Below, piece by piece: positions 19,000 through 28,650 of a stretch of DNA of 64,000 nucleotides. Source of the DNA: JAGQOZ01 sp041399205 (lineage in GTDB: Bacteria; Planctomycetota; Planctomycetia; Pirellulales; Pirellulaceae); assembly GCA_041399205.1 (NCBI GenBank), contig JAWKTK010000004.1:496001-560000 (forward strand), in the 5' to 3' direction. The translations under genes and the position numbers were made by a program. The notes under the pieces were generated by a model. The model had not been told where the DNA came from. It ran no database searches and was given only the letters and a program-made list of their open reading frames with translations. Within the stretch, counting starts at the first letter, position 1, and the number at the start of each line of letters is the position of its first letter.

Positions 19000-20052
19000 A
19001 TGGTTCGAGAAAAATGGTTACTGGGAATAGTGATCCTGGGATTCGGCTTGGTTAGTTGCTTGACCGCCAATGAAGCAATTGTGACCAGCGAATTTATTTA
19101 TACCGACGCTCCGTTTCCACAATGTCATGCTTCCACCATCGAAGAGTCTCGTCACGGAATCGTCGCGGCTTGGTTTGGTGGTGAATATGAAAAGCATCCG
19201 TCCGTCGGCATCTGGGTGGCTCGGATGGAAAACGGTAAGTGGACTGAACCGGTAGAAGTGGCCAACGGTAATCAACAAGCGGGCGACGTGGATCGTTATC
19301 CGTGCTGGAACCCCGTGCTATTCCAGCCGACGGAAGGTCCGTTGCTGTTGTTTTACAAAGTCGGCCCGAATCCTCGAGAATGGTGGGGCGAACTGATTAC
19401 GTCCAAAGACGGCGGTAAAACGTGGACTGATCCGGTCCGCTTACCCGAAGGCATCTTGGGGCCAATCAAGAACAAGCCGATTCAATTGACGCCCGATTTG
19501 ATTCTGTGCGGATCCAGCAGTGAACACGCTGGTTGGCGAGTTCACTTCGAGGCAACTCCGGACAACGGCCAGCATTGGTGGCGAACTCCGGCCGTCAATT
19601 CGGGTGAAGACTTTGGCATTATCCAGCCGGCGTTTATTCGTAGCGGGAATACGGTTATGGCTTTGTGTCGCAGTCGTCAAAAGCGAATCGTTCAGGTTTC
19701 GTCTGCAGACGGAGGCATGACTTGGTCTAGTCCCGAGGCAACCAACTTGCCCAATCCAAATTCCGGTTTTGATTCCACGACCATGAGTGATGGGCGACAC
19801 ATCATGATTTACAATCACACGGAAAAAGGTCGTTCGCCATTGAACTTGGCGGTTTCCAGTGACGGCAAGACTTGGCAAGCAGCAGCCGTTCTGGAAAACG
19901 AAGAAGGCGAATATTCGTACCCGGCTATCATCCAAACCTCGGACGGTTTGGTGCACATGACCTACACCTGGAAACGCCGCCGAGTGAAACATGTGGTGGT
20001 CGATCCCAAGAAGTTGGAATTGGCACCGATCTGGGAAACCAAGGCGGAATAG
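19000..20052 (+). CDS. Sialidase-like secreted beta-propeller (BNR/Asp-box repeats)
   Basis: A 350-residue protein with an N-terminal signal (WLLGIVILGFGLVSCLTANE; the cysteine could make it a lipoprotein). The body carries Asp-box type repeats of sialidase propellers: SKDGGKTWTD, SSADGGMTWSS and SSDGKTWQA. The FPQCHASTIEES and AAWFGGEYEKHPSVGIW stretch near the start is typical of the sialidase-like/exo-alpha-sialidase family found in planctomycetes and other glycan degraders. Start ATG 19000 lies 8 bases after GAGG; ATG 18995 is out of frame and GTG 18991 is an alternative. True sialic-acid cleavage is unproven; other glycan or regulatory roles are possible. Confidence 0.85.
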   Translation: MVREKWLLGIVILGFGLVSCLTANEAIVTSEFIYTDAPFPQCHASTIEESRHGIVAAWFGGEYEKHPSVGIWVARMENGKWTEPVEVANGNQQAGDVDRYPCWNPVLFQPTEGPLLLFYKVGPNPREWWGELITSKDGGKTWTDPVRLPEGILGPIKNKPIQLTPDLILCGSSSEHAGWRVHFEATPDNGQHWWRTPAVNSGEDFGIIQPAFIRSGNTVMALCRSRQKRIVQVSSADGGMTWSSPEATNLPNPNSGFDSTTMSDGRHIMIYNHTEKGRSPLNLAVSSDGKTWQAAAVLENEEGEYSYPAIIQTSDGLVHMTYTWKRRRVKHVVVDPKKLELAPIWETKAE

Positions 20053-20139
20053 TCAGCGAACTGTGTCTTGATTTTGTCGAACCATGTCCAACTCGCACTA
20101 CCGATTTTTCGAATCTTGCGGAACCAAAGGGTCGGGATC

Positions 20140-20970
20140 ATGAACCCGCTCTATGAAATCGATTCGGATTTCACACACCCGAAGTTTGACATGTACCGCG
20201 CGGAAGAATTGTTTCGTGGAGAAGATCTCGAACTTTCGTCGTCATCATCTCCGCGCGGCATGGTAATGTACGAACGCTTTCGTGACGAATATGCACTACG
20301 GCAAGGAGCAAGCGTTGCTTGTGATGCGTTTGTGTTTGGATTTGGCAATCCGCCCCGGCCCGACATTTCAAAAGTAGGTGGCCAGCCATTTTGGCCAAAG
20401 AATCGACGTTGGCCGCACGATCAGAACGGTAACCCGCTTTATTTCTTGGCGCAAATCAATTTTTCAGACTCGTCCGATTTGGTTCGAACTCCGAAGCCCC
20501 TGCTTTTGATATTGTCCGATTCCAACAAAGATGATGAGTGGTATTGTATCAATCCAGAGCACTTATCATTTGTTTGGTGCGACACCGACGTGGAACGTGA
20601 TGAACAGATATCGGTTGCCACGGTTAGTCTTCATGAATACTATGCGACCATTTACAGAACGGCAGACTACCCAGACCTCTTCGACGCCAAGTCCGATTCT
20701 CTCTCGAATGATGAGTGGGAATCATTAGTTTTGGATGGCCCGAAAATCGGCGGATCACCCAAATTAGTTTATGACATTCCACCTGGCAAAAAAGGCTTTC
20801 TTTTCCAGCTTGGTCCAATTTGGCCTTTTTGGCAGAAAGCAAATGCCTGGGTGAATAGTGACGAAGCATTCGATGATTATAGGAAGGGTTTTCACGTGGT
20901 CGACTTAGGCGTATTTGCATTCTTTCTAAACGAGGATGGAAGCGTAACATGGCACTTTGAGTCCTCGTAA
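20140..20970 (+). CDS. DUF1963 (YwqG-like) protein
   Basis: A 276-residue soluble protein with the DUF1963/YwqG layout: GGQPFWPKNRRWPHDQNGNPLYFLAQINF near residues 83-111, then a LLLILSDSNKDDEWYCINP strand region and a C-terminal end (FLNEDGSVTWHFES) typical of the family. No signal peptide or membrane segment is seen. The ATG at 20140 is chosen because the 24 upstream residues in the open frame look unrelated to the family. Family function is unknown. Base use is slightly more AT-rich than its neighbours, which fits accessory gain but does not prove it. Confidence 0.8.
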   Translation: MNPLYEIDSDFTHPKFDMYRAEELFRGEDLELSSSSSPRGMVMYERFRDEYALRQGASVACDAFVFGFGNPPRPDISKVGGQPFWPKNRRWPHDQNGNPLYFLAQINFSDSSDLVRTPKPLLLILSDSNKDDEWYCINPEHLSFVWCDTDVERDEQISVATVSLHEYYATIYRTADYPDLFDAKSDSLSNDEWESLVLDGPKIGGSPKLVYDIPPGKKGFLFQLGPIWPFWQKANAWVNSDEAFDDYRKGFHVVDLGVFAFFLNEDGSVTWHFESS

Positions 20971-21107
20971 TGCAGAAGGATGGATCAATAACGAGGCGGT
21001 TTATTAGAAATAACTTGCGGTACTGAGTTTGAGAAAGACAAGCAAGGGCATTGATTTTTTTGTCGTGATCGCACTTGTCTTGCGACAAGATTTTTCGAAC
21101 CACTGTT

Positions 21108-22559
21108 TTATCGCTCGGCAAAATAGCGACTGAACGTGCCTTTCAGATCTAATTCGTCTCCCATCGTTTGTTGTTGCTGCACGAGTTCCTGGAATAGTTC
21201 GCCGATTAGCGAATCGTAAGCGTCGCTGGTGGCCAGGTCTAGCATTTCGTGCGGATCGCGAGCAACATTGTATAGTCGCACGATGTTCGCTTCCGGATAG
21301 ACAATCAGTTTGTAATCGCCTTTGGTGACCATTCGTTGGAGATGAAGGTACGCGCCGTAGATGGCGTCATAGTGCGACTTGGTTTCGTGACGAAGCAAAG
21401 GCAGCAGGCTTTGAAATTGAACGTGCTGGGGCTTTTCAATCGATGCCAGTTCCAGCGTCGTCGGCATGATGTCCTGCAAATAGACGGGCGTTCGAATTAT
21501 CTGGTCTGCGTCAATCCCAGGACCGCACGCAATCAAGGGGACTCGGACACTGTGATCGTACATGTTTTGCTTGCCGACCAAGCCGTGCTGTCCGACGGCC
21601 AATCCGTGATCTGCGGTGAAAAAGATGTAGGTGTTGTCCGCTTTGCCGGACGTTTCCAAAGCGTCCAAAATGCGGCCGATTTGCCGGTCCATGTGCGTGA
21701 TGATGGCGTAATATTCTTGACGATGCACTTGGATGGCGTGTTCGGTGCGAGGAAACGGGGCCAAGTGTTCGTCTCGAAGTTTTTCACTGCAGCCAATCTG
21801 ATCCTTGAACGGATACGACTTCATGAAATTGGCAGGAATGCGAATCTGTTCGGCCGGATAGAGGTCCACGTACTCTTGTGGCGACTGTCGGGGATCATGC
21901 GGAGCGTTGAAGGCCAGGTACATGAAAAACGGATCGTCGGATGTCTTGGCTTGTGACAAATAATCGACACCGTCGTCGCCCAGGACTTCGCTCCAATGTT
22001 TGCCGCCTTTCCAGTAGCCTTCAAATTGCGGATCGAACGGCGACCACGGATCGTTTTGACCGGCCAGCGGTCGATTGTAGCCAGCCGGAGTCTGATTCGG
22101 CATGCCAGGACGCACGTGACGAACATGATCAAACGCCTTGCTCGCATCTACAGGGACATGCCATTTGCCGCTGTAATACGTTTGATATCCGGCGGTGCGC
22201 ATCTGTTCTGACCAGAACCGTCCGGCCGCTCGCTCTTCTTCCATGCTCCTATTGTTATGGACTTTTTGGGCGTACCACAAAAAGCGGCCCGTATTCAACA
22301 TTGCTCGGCTGGCAACACACACCGCACCGCTCCACGAACCCATGTTGTACGCATGAGAAAACGTGGTGCCTTGTCGAACCAATCGATCCAGATTGGGCGT
22401 TTGGATTTCGTCGTTGCCAAGTGAACGAATGGTGTCAAAACATTGATCGTCAGCAAAGATGAACAAAATGTTGGGACGTTCTGGCGAAGGCGATTGTGCG
22501 AAAGAGATTGAATGGAGTGAAGTCAGTGACAGTAATGTTAGTGAGATGATCCAACGCAT
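21108..22559 (-). CDS. Type I sulfatase (arylsulfatase / choline-sulfatase-like), secreted
   Basis: A 483-residue sulfatase that hydrolyses sulfate esters, probably outside the cytoplasm: residues 1-19 form a signal peptide ending near SISFA. Metal-binding DD is in FIFADDQC (about 35-42). The formylglycine site is C81 in GAVCVASR, a C-x-A-x-R form instead of the commoner C-x-P-x-R. GKWHV near 135, NAPHDPRQ near 215 and TADHGLAVGQHGLVGKQN near 330 complete the active site. Start 22559 is chosen for the GGAG ribosome site six bases upstream; ATG 22571 is also in frame. Such genes are abundant in planctomycetes that use sulfated algal polysaccharides. Confidence 0.93.
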   Translation of the reverse strand: MRWIISLTLLSLTSLHSISFAQSPSPERPNILFIFADDQCFDTIRSLGNDEIQTPNLDRLVRQGTTFSHAYNMGSWSGAVCVASRAMLNTGRFLWYAQKVHNNRSMEEERAAGRFWSEQMRTAGYQTYYSGKWHVPVDASKAFDHVRHVRPGMPNQTPAGYNRPLAGQNDPWSPFDPQFEGYWKGGKHWSEVLGDDGVDYLSQAKTSDDPFFMYLAFNAPHDPRQSPQEYVDLYPAEQIRIPANFMKSYPFKDQIGCSEKLRDEHLAPFPRTEHAIQVHRQEYYAIITHMDRQIGRILDALETSGKADNTYIFFTADHGLAVGQHGLVGKQNMYDHSVRVPLIACGPGIDADQIIRTPVYLQDIMPTTLELASIEKPQHVQFQSLLPLLRHETKSHYDAIYGAYLHLQRMVTKGDYKLIVYPEANIVRLYNVARDPHEMLDLATSDAYDSLIGELFQELVQQQQTMGDELDLKGTFSRYFAER

Positions 22560-22767
22560 CAATTTCTCCATAAGAGACAACAACGACGAAAATCGTCGCT
22601 TGGCGGAAAGCAACTAGACATCGTTCCAGAAAAAGTGAGCTGCAAGGCACTAGCCGCAGGTTGAAAAACATTGGCGATCACCGTCATGACGCTTACCGTC
22701 GGCTAACGCCTTGACGTTTACATGATACCGGGCTGTCATTTTTCTTGAATGATCTTAAGTTACGAAA

Positions 22768-24118
22768 CTAACTGGCAAATAGCAATTCGCTCAGCTGGTA
22801 CATCCAGGGATGTTGCCACGGATTGGAAGCGGCGAACGTGGCGGAAAAAACGGAGATCGCCAACAACGTGTACGCGGCGCCGCGGCGCAACCGTGATTCG
22901 GACAACCAATCTGCCACAGGCATCAGGGAAATCAACCACAGCGGGATCAGCCAAAACGCCCAGCGAAATCCTGCACACACGCCGCCAAAATTTCGATCAA
23001 TTTCCGGTCGCAGCAACGTGTAAAACGTCAAACAGACCACCGTCAGCACCAGCGTCATTAAGGAAAACGCTCGTAATCGATCTTGATCATTCAGCAGCCA
23101 ATACACAGCACCGGCTAGGCTGAACAAGAAAATCGGTGTCAATGAGAACACGCCGTAATGGCCCAGTAAAACGTGAAACGCGTACTTGGGGATCGACGGT
23201 TCGCCTTTGTCCACGCCTTGTTTTTCGCCAATCCAATAACTGCCGGGATAGTCGTACCAATCGTCGCCCGGATCGCGATGCGTGTATGGCGGACGCAGGT
23301 CGTGATGAGCAACATAGTTGGTGCCAAAGAATCCGCCTAAGATGATTGCCGCTGATGGTGCGAAGGCGATCAAAGTGGGCCGAGGAAACTTCCAAAGCAA
23401 TGCCGCCGCGATAGAAACGAAGAACGATAACGCCGGCAATTCGTTGGCAGCAGCAAACGCAGCGCCCGAATCCAGCGATCACAAAATAACGCCACTTGGG
23501 AGTTTCTTCGTTCCAGACTTTCAGCACCGCGTACACGGTCAGTAAAACGGAAATGGCCGCCGGAACATGGTTGTTTAGCGACACGGAAAAAGGCGTCAAG
23601 AACGTGCCCCAGGTAGCGGCGGTGACGACAAACACCCGCGCCCACGCGGTTTCACATAATTCTTGGGACAGATGCAGCAGTAACCAAAAATACAGCAGTA
23701 GCGGAAGCACATTGATCAGCAGCAAGGACGTGCGCACAACGGTAAACGGCGCGTCTTCGATTTCAATATCGAAAACGCGATTCATCAAGCCATACGGAAC
23801 CGCGCACATGGTTGTCAGCAACGTCGGCTTGCTGGAATAATAATGCCATTTTCCGTCGGTACCTTTGTGGCGAACCTTGTCAATCGAATCCCAACCTCGC
23901 CGCTTGATCACCTTATCAATGGCATACGAATCATGGTCTACCAGCGAACTAATCGTGCACCAGCGACTGCGATCATTCGCGCAAAAGAACGGCAGCCGTC
24001 CGTTGCCGGAACGTACGGCCGCAATATGCGCCACCAGATTGACCAAGGCCAGGGCGACGATTAGCCAGCAAACCAATTTTCCTTGTAACTGGTTTTCATC
24101 TTCTTGTTGTTCAATCAT
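22768..24118 (-). CDS. Polytopic membrane protein, GT-C glycosyltransferase-like, one frameshift
   Basis: About 450 residues when read across one frame break near 23465, where a GGG (CCC on the plus strand, 23465-23467) seems to have one base too many. The fixed sequence runs FVIAGFGAAFAAANELPALS. It has an N-terminal membrane helix (VCWLIVALALVNLVAHIAAV), a luminal-type loop with HYYSSKPTLL, and several more helices, as in GT-C enzymes that use lipid-linked sugars. No family can be named with confidence. Its ATG at 24118 overlaps the last 8 bases of the GT2 gene, showing translational coupling. It is the last gene of a three-gene minus-strand operon. Confidence 0.75.
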
Positions 24119-25208
24119 GGAGCTTGTTGGCCTTCGTCGATTCGCCTTTCGGTTGTGAACTGAGGTGGGAACTTGGCACGGCCTTGTGTTGGTGGCTCTT
24201 GGCGATCTGCGATACGTCTCGCATTCGCTTTCTAGAATCGGTGACTCGCCAAGCAGCTTCGCCACCGGTTCGTTCCGAAACAGAATACGTATCAGAATCC
24301 TTGCCTTGCAGCGATGTCATCAGTTCAGCAATGAAGCCGACCGACATGAACTGCGCTCCCAGAATGGCAAACGCCAGGAAATAGTAAAAGATGGCTCGTT
24401 CCGTCAGATGCAGATGATACGCTTCAGTGAAAAACATCCGAGAAAGTACCCACCACGCCGTCATGGCCGTGATGCCTAAGATGCCAATGGAAAATCCGGT
24501 CAGGCCCACTGAACCGAGCATATGTTGCGGACGCTGGCCAAATCCGGTCAGGAATTTGACGGTGAGCAAATCTAAAAAGCCTTTGGGGATACGCAGCAAG
24601 CCGTATTTGGATTGGCCGAATTCGCGGCGACGATGATTCACCACAATTTCGCCGATTCGCCAACCTCGAGCTGCCGCCAGGACCGGCACAAAGCGATGGA
24701 GTTCGCCGTAGAGTCGAAGTTCGTGAAAGACCTCGCGTCGATAGCATTTGAAACCGCAATTATGGTCATGAAGTTTCACGCCCGTCATGCGACTGACCAG
24801 CCAATTGAAGACTCGTGATGGCAGTACTTTGTGCCACGGGTCGTGACGTTTTTCTTTGTAGCCGCTGACCACGTCATGCTGGTTCATGGCTTCCAGGAAC
24901 CGAGGAATCTCGTGCGGGTCATCTTGCAAGTCGGCGTCCAGCGTCATGACCACTTCGCCTCGAACCGCTTCAAAGCCGGCGCTCAATGCGGCTGCTTTTC
25001 CGAAGTTGCGACGAAAGCGAATTCCGCGAACGCGTTTGTCGGCTTCGCACAGTTTTTCGATCACGTCCCAAGACGAATCGGACGATCCGTCATCGACAAA
25101 AATGATGTCCAGTTGGTAGTCGTGTGCCGCTGCAACTTCAGACAGTTCTTTGTGCAGCTGAACCAAGCTTTCTTCTTCGTTGTAAACGGGAATGACAATC
25201 GAAAGCAT
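24111..25208 (-). CDS. GT2 glycosyltransferase, polyprenyl-phosphate sugar transferase type (DPM1/ArnC-like)
   Basis: A 365-residue enzyme. The N-terminal GT-A domain starts MLSIVIPVYNEEESL and has IIFVDDGSSD near residue 38 and the TLDADLQDDP metal-binding motif near 90. GVKLHDHNCGFKCYRREVF and the GQSKYG motif follow. Two C-terminal membrane helices (about 235-300) match the polyprenyl-phosphate glycosyltransferase class, which loads a sugar on a lipid carrier at the inner membrane. The start at 25208 is chosen over the longer frame because the family begins at this strand. Its neighbours, a YbhN-like protein and a GT-C-like protein, suggest a surface glycan or lipid pathway. Confidence 0.92.
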   Translation of the reverse strand: MLSIVIPVYNEEESLVQLHKELSEVAAAHDYQLDIIFVDDGSSDSSWDVIEKLCEADKRVRGIRFRRNFGKAAALSAGFEAVRGEVVMTLDADLQDDPHEIPRFLEAMNQHDVVSGYKEKRHDPWHKVLPSRVFNWLVSRMTGVKLHDHNCGFKCYRREVFHELRLYGELHRFVPVLAAARGWRIGEIVVNHRRREFGQSKYGLLRIPKGFLDLLTVKFLTGFGQRPQHMLGSVGLTGFSIGILGITAMTAWWVLSRMFFTEAYHLHLTERAIFYYFLAFAILGAQFMSVGFIAELMTSLQGKDSDTYSVSERTGGEAAWRVTDSRKRMRDVSQIAKSHQHKAVPSSHLSSQPKGESTKANKLHD

Positions 25209-25260
25209 AGAGGCGGGCCTTTCTGAAAAAAGGTGTCTCGTAAAGGAAGGAGCCCTTAGT

Positions 25261-26277
25261 CTAACTGATTTCTTGGCTTTCTGCACAATTCGTTTGCCGT
25301 TTTGAACGCCAGCCGATCATCAGGACGGCGGCCAAGGCAAATTCGACCGCCAGCCAGACCAAGCGGAGTAAAACCGGGGCGATTAAGGCGGTTATTTCGC
25401 CGTAAGGTTTTTGAAGCAGCTGAGTAAACACAACTTCTCGTACACCCACACCGCCTGGCAATCCAGACAGAAATCCAGCGACCATGGCTAAACTGGTTGA
25501 AGCCAGCATGCTGGGAAGTGAATTCCAAAGATGTCGAACGTGCGGCGTTTGCGCCGTATCGAACACTCGATCCGGCATCGCTTGGATCACGGCCCACAGA
25601 CTTAAGGCGATAAAACACCAGGCGATGCCGTTTGCCAGCCAGCCGAATAACATCAAACGCCAAGTAAAACCGTCCAGGCAAGATTCCACGTCCACCGCAT
25701 CCGACTTGAGTCGCAAGCGTTTGACCACAGCGGTAAAGACGGGCGGAATCGTGGGAAAGCCGGCCGCCAGCATCAGGCCGATGGACATTAGTAACAACCA
25801 CGTCTGATCCGAAAACTTCCAAGCAATCATGGCGGCGGCAATGAACGCGCCCACCGCCATCATGGTCAGCGTCTCGGCAAACACGCTGGCGCCGACAATC
25901 GTCTTGTTCACTTGCGGGCCTGCTAACAATCCAGTTCGCAATACGACGACCATCGCCTTGCCAGGTACATACTTTCCCAAGTGGCCAACACAGTACGCTC
26001 GGAAAGTGGGCATTAGTCGGGGCGCTTGTCGCAGGGCATGCAGCATGCGAAACCAATAGATGCCCATCGGGATCATGGCTGCGGCGTAGAGCAGCGCGGA
26101 TGCGCCGAGCCAGCGGAAGTTGACTTCGCGAAGGGAGAACTCTTGTTCGGCCAGATCCTTTCGACCTCGCAACACCGCTTGGATAATAAAGTAGATCACC
26201 GCCACCAGCACGATGACGCGAATCAACATTCGCACGCCATGACGAAGCGTTTTTGATTGTTTGACAGCAGTGGACAC
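25261..26277 (-). CDS. Lysylphosphatidylglycerol synthase TM region / YbhN-like membrane protein
   Basis: A polytopic membrane protein of about 340 residues with the UPF0104/YbhN pattern: YWFRMLHALRQAPRLMPTFRAYCVGHLGKYVPGKAMVVVLR near the first third (GHLGKYVPGK is the hallmark), then repeated helices and FLSGLPGGVGVREVVFTQLL near the C-terminus, typical of flippase-like members. The start is uncertain: GTG 26277 (MSTAVKQSK) is proposed, ATG 26229 is the next option, and the open frame continues upstream to 26499 without family-like sequence. It precedes the GT2 gene by 52 bp. Members of this fold are linked to lipid or glycolipid translocation. Confidence 0.82.
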   Translation of the reverse strand: MSTAVKQSKTLRHGVRMLIRVIVLVAVIYFIIQAVLRGRKDLAEQEFSLREVNFRWLGASALLYAAAMIPMGIYWFRMLHALRQAPRLMPTFRAYCVGHLGKYVPGKAMVVVLRTGLLAGPQVNKTIVGASVFAETLTMMAVGAFIAAAMIAWKFSDQTWLLLMSIGLMLAAGFPTIPPVFTAVVKRLRLKSDAVDVESCLDGFTWRLMLFGWLANGIAWCFIALSLWAVIQAMPDRVFDTAQTPHVRHLWNSLPSMLASTSLAMVAGFLSGLPGGVGVREVVFTQLLQKPYGEITALIAPVLLRLVWLAVEFALAAVLMIGWRSKRQTNCAESQEIS

Positions 26278-26620
26278 GAAATGAGGTAGCTTCTGTGTTT
26301 GTGTTGAGTGGTGGTATTGCTGGCGAATTGCGAGACTGCGTTGGTTCGTAATCGAACGGATTTCCTTGAGGTTCAATCTTGCACGCCTACGGACCAGAAT
26401 GCAATATCGGCAATCGGCGTCCTGGCCATTCTTGACGACTTGGGACGAGTTTCCTGATTTTCCGTTCGTTTTTGTCCAAACCGAACTTTTGAGAATCACG
26501 CCAGAGGATTACATTCATGGTCAACGCATGGAGCAGCTTTGCGCCGACCGAAAGGCCGAACTTGACGCTGATCCACGTCAAGGCAAATCAAAATCGCTTC
26601 CAGCTGGCAAGGAATTGTAG
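26278..26620. other. Intergenic region between divergent operons
   Basis: 343 bases between the YbhN-like gene (minus) and the AI-2E family gene (plus). An 84-codon open frame at 26366-26620 has no ribosome site, no recognised family and no convincing composition. I see no repeat or clear promoter motif. Confidence 0.4.
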
Positions 26621-28477
26621 ATGGCTCGCAAACGGAAGAATACCAATTCAGAACCAAAGTCGGCCGATTCGACCTCCAAAGCCGGCGCCGACAAGACCAT
26701 GCGGCACGCGCTTTCGCTATCGGGACTGAAGATGCCCGGCCAAACGATGTCTCGAATGGTTTCGCTGTTTGTGCTGCTGGTCATTATTGCGGTGATCTTG
26801 GTTTTGTTTTACCGAGTGATGGCCAGTTTTATCTTGCCTCTGTTTCTGGCCGCGTTGTTGGCGGTGGTTTTTCGGCCCATTCACCGCTGGATGTTGCACA
26901 AGGTCAAAGGAAACGACCTCCTTGCGGCGGCATTTACCACTGGTGCCATCTTGGGAATCGTACTGTTGCCTCTGGCGATTGTATTCGGCCTGGCCGCTCG
27001 AGAAGGTTACAAGCAGGTGACCAAGTTTGATTCGTCGCAGGTGGTCTACCAACTAAATAAGCTTGGTGGACAACTGGGGTTCAAACGGCCCTTTGAAGCC
27101 GACTTGGTTCGCTTAGACCAAATCATGGCTGAACTGCCTGACACTTGGCCTGCAGAACGAGATAAACGTTTTGTGTCAGAATTGGAGGATGCCAGGCAGC
27201 TGTTGGAGAGCTTTTCTGCGGACAAACTTGAATTGGCCTCGTTGCCGGCTGCTGCCGAGCGAACCGAATTTGAAACGATTGGCGAAGATGATTCTATCAA
27301 TTCGAAAGCTCGAAAACGGATGGTTCGCCAAGGCTCGATCGTACTGGGCGAAGAAGCCGACCAGGCCGCCGAATGCGATTCGTTATCCCGAGTCATCTCG
27401 ATTGTGCAACGCGCCGCCGACGAACTGAATAACGACGGTGCGCAACGTTTGCCTAACGAACTTGGTGAAGACGACGCGGACGAAGCTGCCAATGATACGT
27501 CCAACACCGAAGAAACTAACGCTGCCGCATCCGCCGACGCGAATAATCGCAATCTTGCCGCAGAAGGTGCTGTCAGTGATGTCGGCGCGGAAGACGCCGA
27601 TGACACGGAGACTTTTGAAGTGCCGGTGCCCGAGGCGTTTGCCACGTTGAAGGGGCACTATCAAGATTTTCGCGAAGAATTACACGGCGGTGCGGTTCGC
27701 ATGTTAGTGACCGACTTCTTTCATCCGGATCAATCGCAGTTAGAGAATTGGTTAAAGAGCGCCGAAGAATACATGGGGCGCTATTTACCGTCGCTGACCG
27801 GACAGGCCGCCGGAATTGTGACTAGCGTGATCGCCGGTTTGGCTATCATGATTCTGGGCATGTTCTACTTTCTGAAAGATGGTCCGGGGATGATCCGCGC
27901 GGCCATGCGGTTGTCGCCGCTGGATGATCGATACGAACAGCAGTTGCTCAGCGAATTTGATTCGGTCAGCCGAGCGGTCGTGTTGGCGACACTGTTGTCC
28001 GCTGTCGCGCAAGGCTTGCTGGCGGGAATTGGTTACTTCTTTGCCGGAGTTGACGCGTTGTTCTTGTTGACCGCCATGACCGTGATCATTGCCATGGTGC
28101 CGGTTGTCGGAGCCGCCGCCGTATGGGCGCCGGTGGGGATTTGGCTGATTGTGGTGGAAGAGCGAACACTGGCCGGAGTGCTGTTGATGATCTATGGCGC
28201 CGGAGTGGTTTCTATGGTGGACAACTTGATCAAGCCGGTGGTTTTGCACGGCCAGTCGAATCTGCATCCGCTGTTGGCGTTGCTGAGCGTCTTGGGTGGT
28301 GTGCAAGCGCTGGGACCCATTGGAATTCTTGTCGGGCCGATGGTGGTTTCTTTCTTGCAAGCTCTGTTGAACATGTTGAACAAGGAGCTGCAGGAGATTG
28401 ACCAACACGCGCATGCGTCGACTGCCGCAGCGTCTGATTCGTCTACCGAGCATTCGCCGCAATCTGCTTCTGGATAA
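26621..28477 (+). CDS. AI-2E family transporter (PerM/YdiK/TqsA type) with long acidic insertion
   Basis: A 618-residue membrane protein, against about 350-400 usual for the family. The first helices (about residues 45-110, VSLFVLLVIIAVILVLFYRV onward) and the C-terminal block (about 390-595, GLAIMILGMFYFLKDGPGM, then VDNLIKPVVLHGQSNLHPLLALLSVLGG) are typical. Between them lies a soluble stretch of about 250 residues (about 140-390), whose middle part (220-340) is rich in Asp, Glu, Ala and Asn and looks disordered. Export of signals, ions or solutes has been shown for some members; the substrate here is unknown. The last residues are a His/Ser/Thr-rich tail. Confidence 0.88.
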   Translation: MARKRKNTNSEPKSADSTSKAGADKTMRHALSLSGLKMPGQTMSRMVSLFVLLVIIAVILVLFYRVMASFILPLFLAALLAVVFRPIHRWMLHKVKGNDLLAAAFTTGAILGIVLLPLAIVFGLAAREGYKQVTKFDSSQVVYQLNKLGGQLGFKRPFEADLVRLDQIMAELPDTWPAERDKRFVSELEDARQLLESFSADKLELASLPAAAERTEFETIGEDDSINSKARKRMVRQGSIVLGEEADQAAECDSLSRVISIVQRAADELNNDGAQRLPNELGEDDADEAANDTSNTEETNAAASADANNRNLAAEGAVSDVGAEDADDTETFEVPVPEAFATLKGHYQDFREELHGGAVRMLVTDFFHPDQSQLENWLKSAEEYMGRYLPSLTGQAAGIVTSVIAGLAIMILGMFYFLKDGPGMIRAAMRLSPLDDRYEQQLLSEFDSVSRAVVLATLLSAVAQGLLAGIGYFFAGVDALFLLTAMTVIIAMVPVVGAAAVWAPVGIWLIVVEERTLAGVLLMIYGAGVVSMVDNLIKPVVLHGQSNLHPLLALLSVLGGVQALGPIGILVGPMVVSFLQALLNMLNKELQEIDQHAHASTAAASDSSTEHSPQSASG

Positions 28478-28650
28478 TTGCGTCAAATGGTGCCGTTACC
28501 TTTTGGTCCCTATTTCGGCCTTGGATTCTGGAAACGATCGTTTCTGACTTGACTCGCAGCCTCGATTCTCTTGCTGAAAATCGAGTCGCCTGTCATGTTA
28601 GCCAAAGGCCGATTCGAATTCGCGCAATAGCCGTTCTGGGAGTCCCATAC

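Noticed and set aside
26366..26620. An 84-codon open frame directly before the AI-2E family gene
   Set aside because: No ribosome site, no family resemblance, and the composition looks like intergenic sequence.
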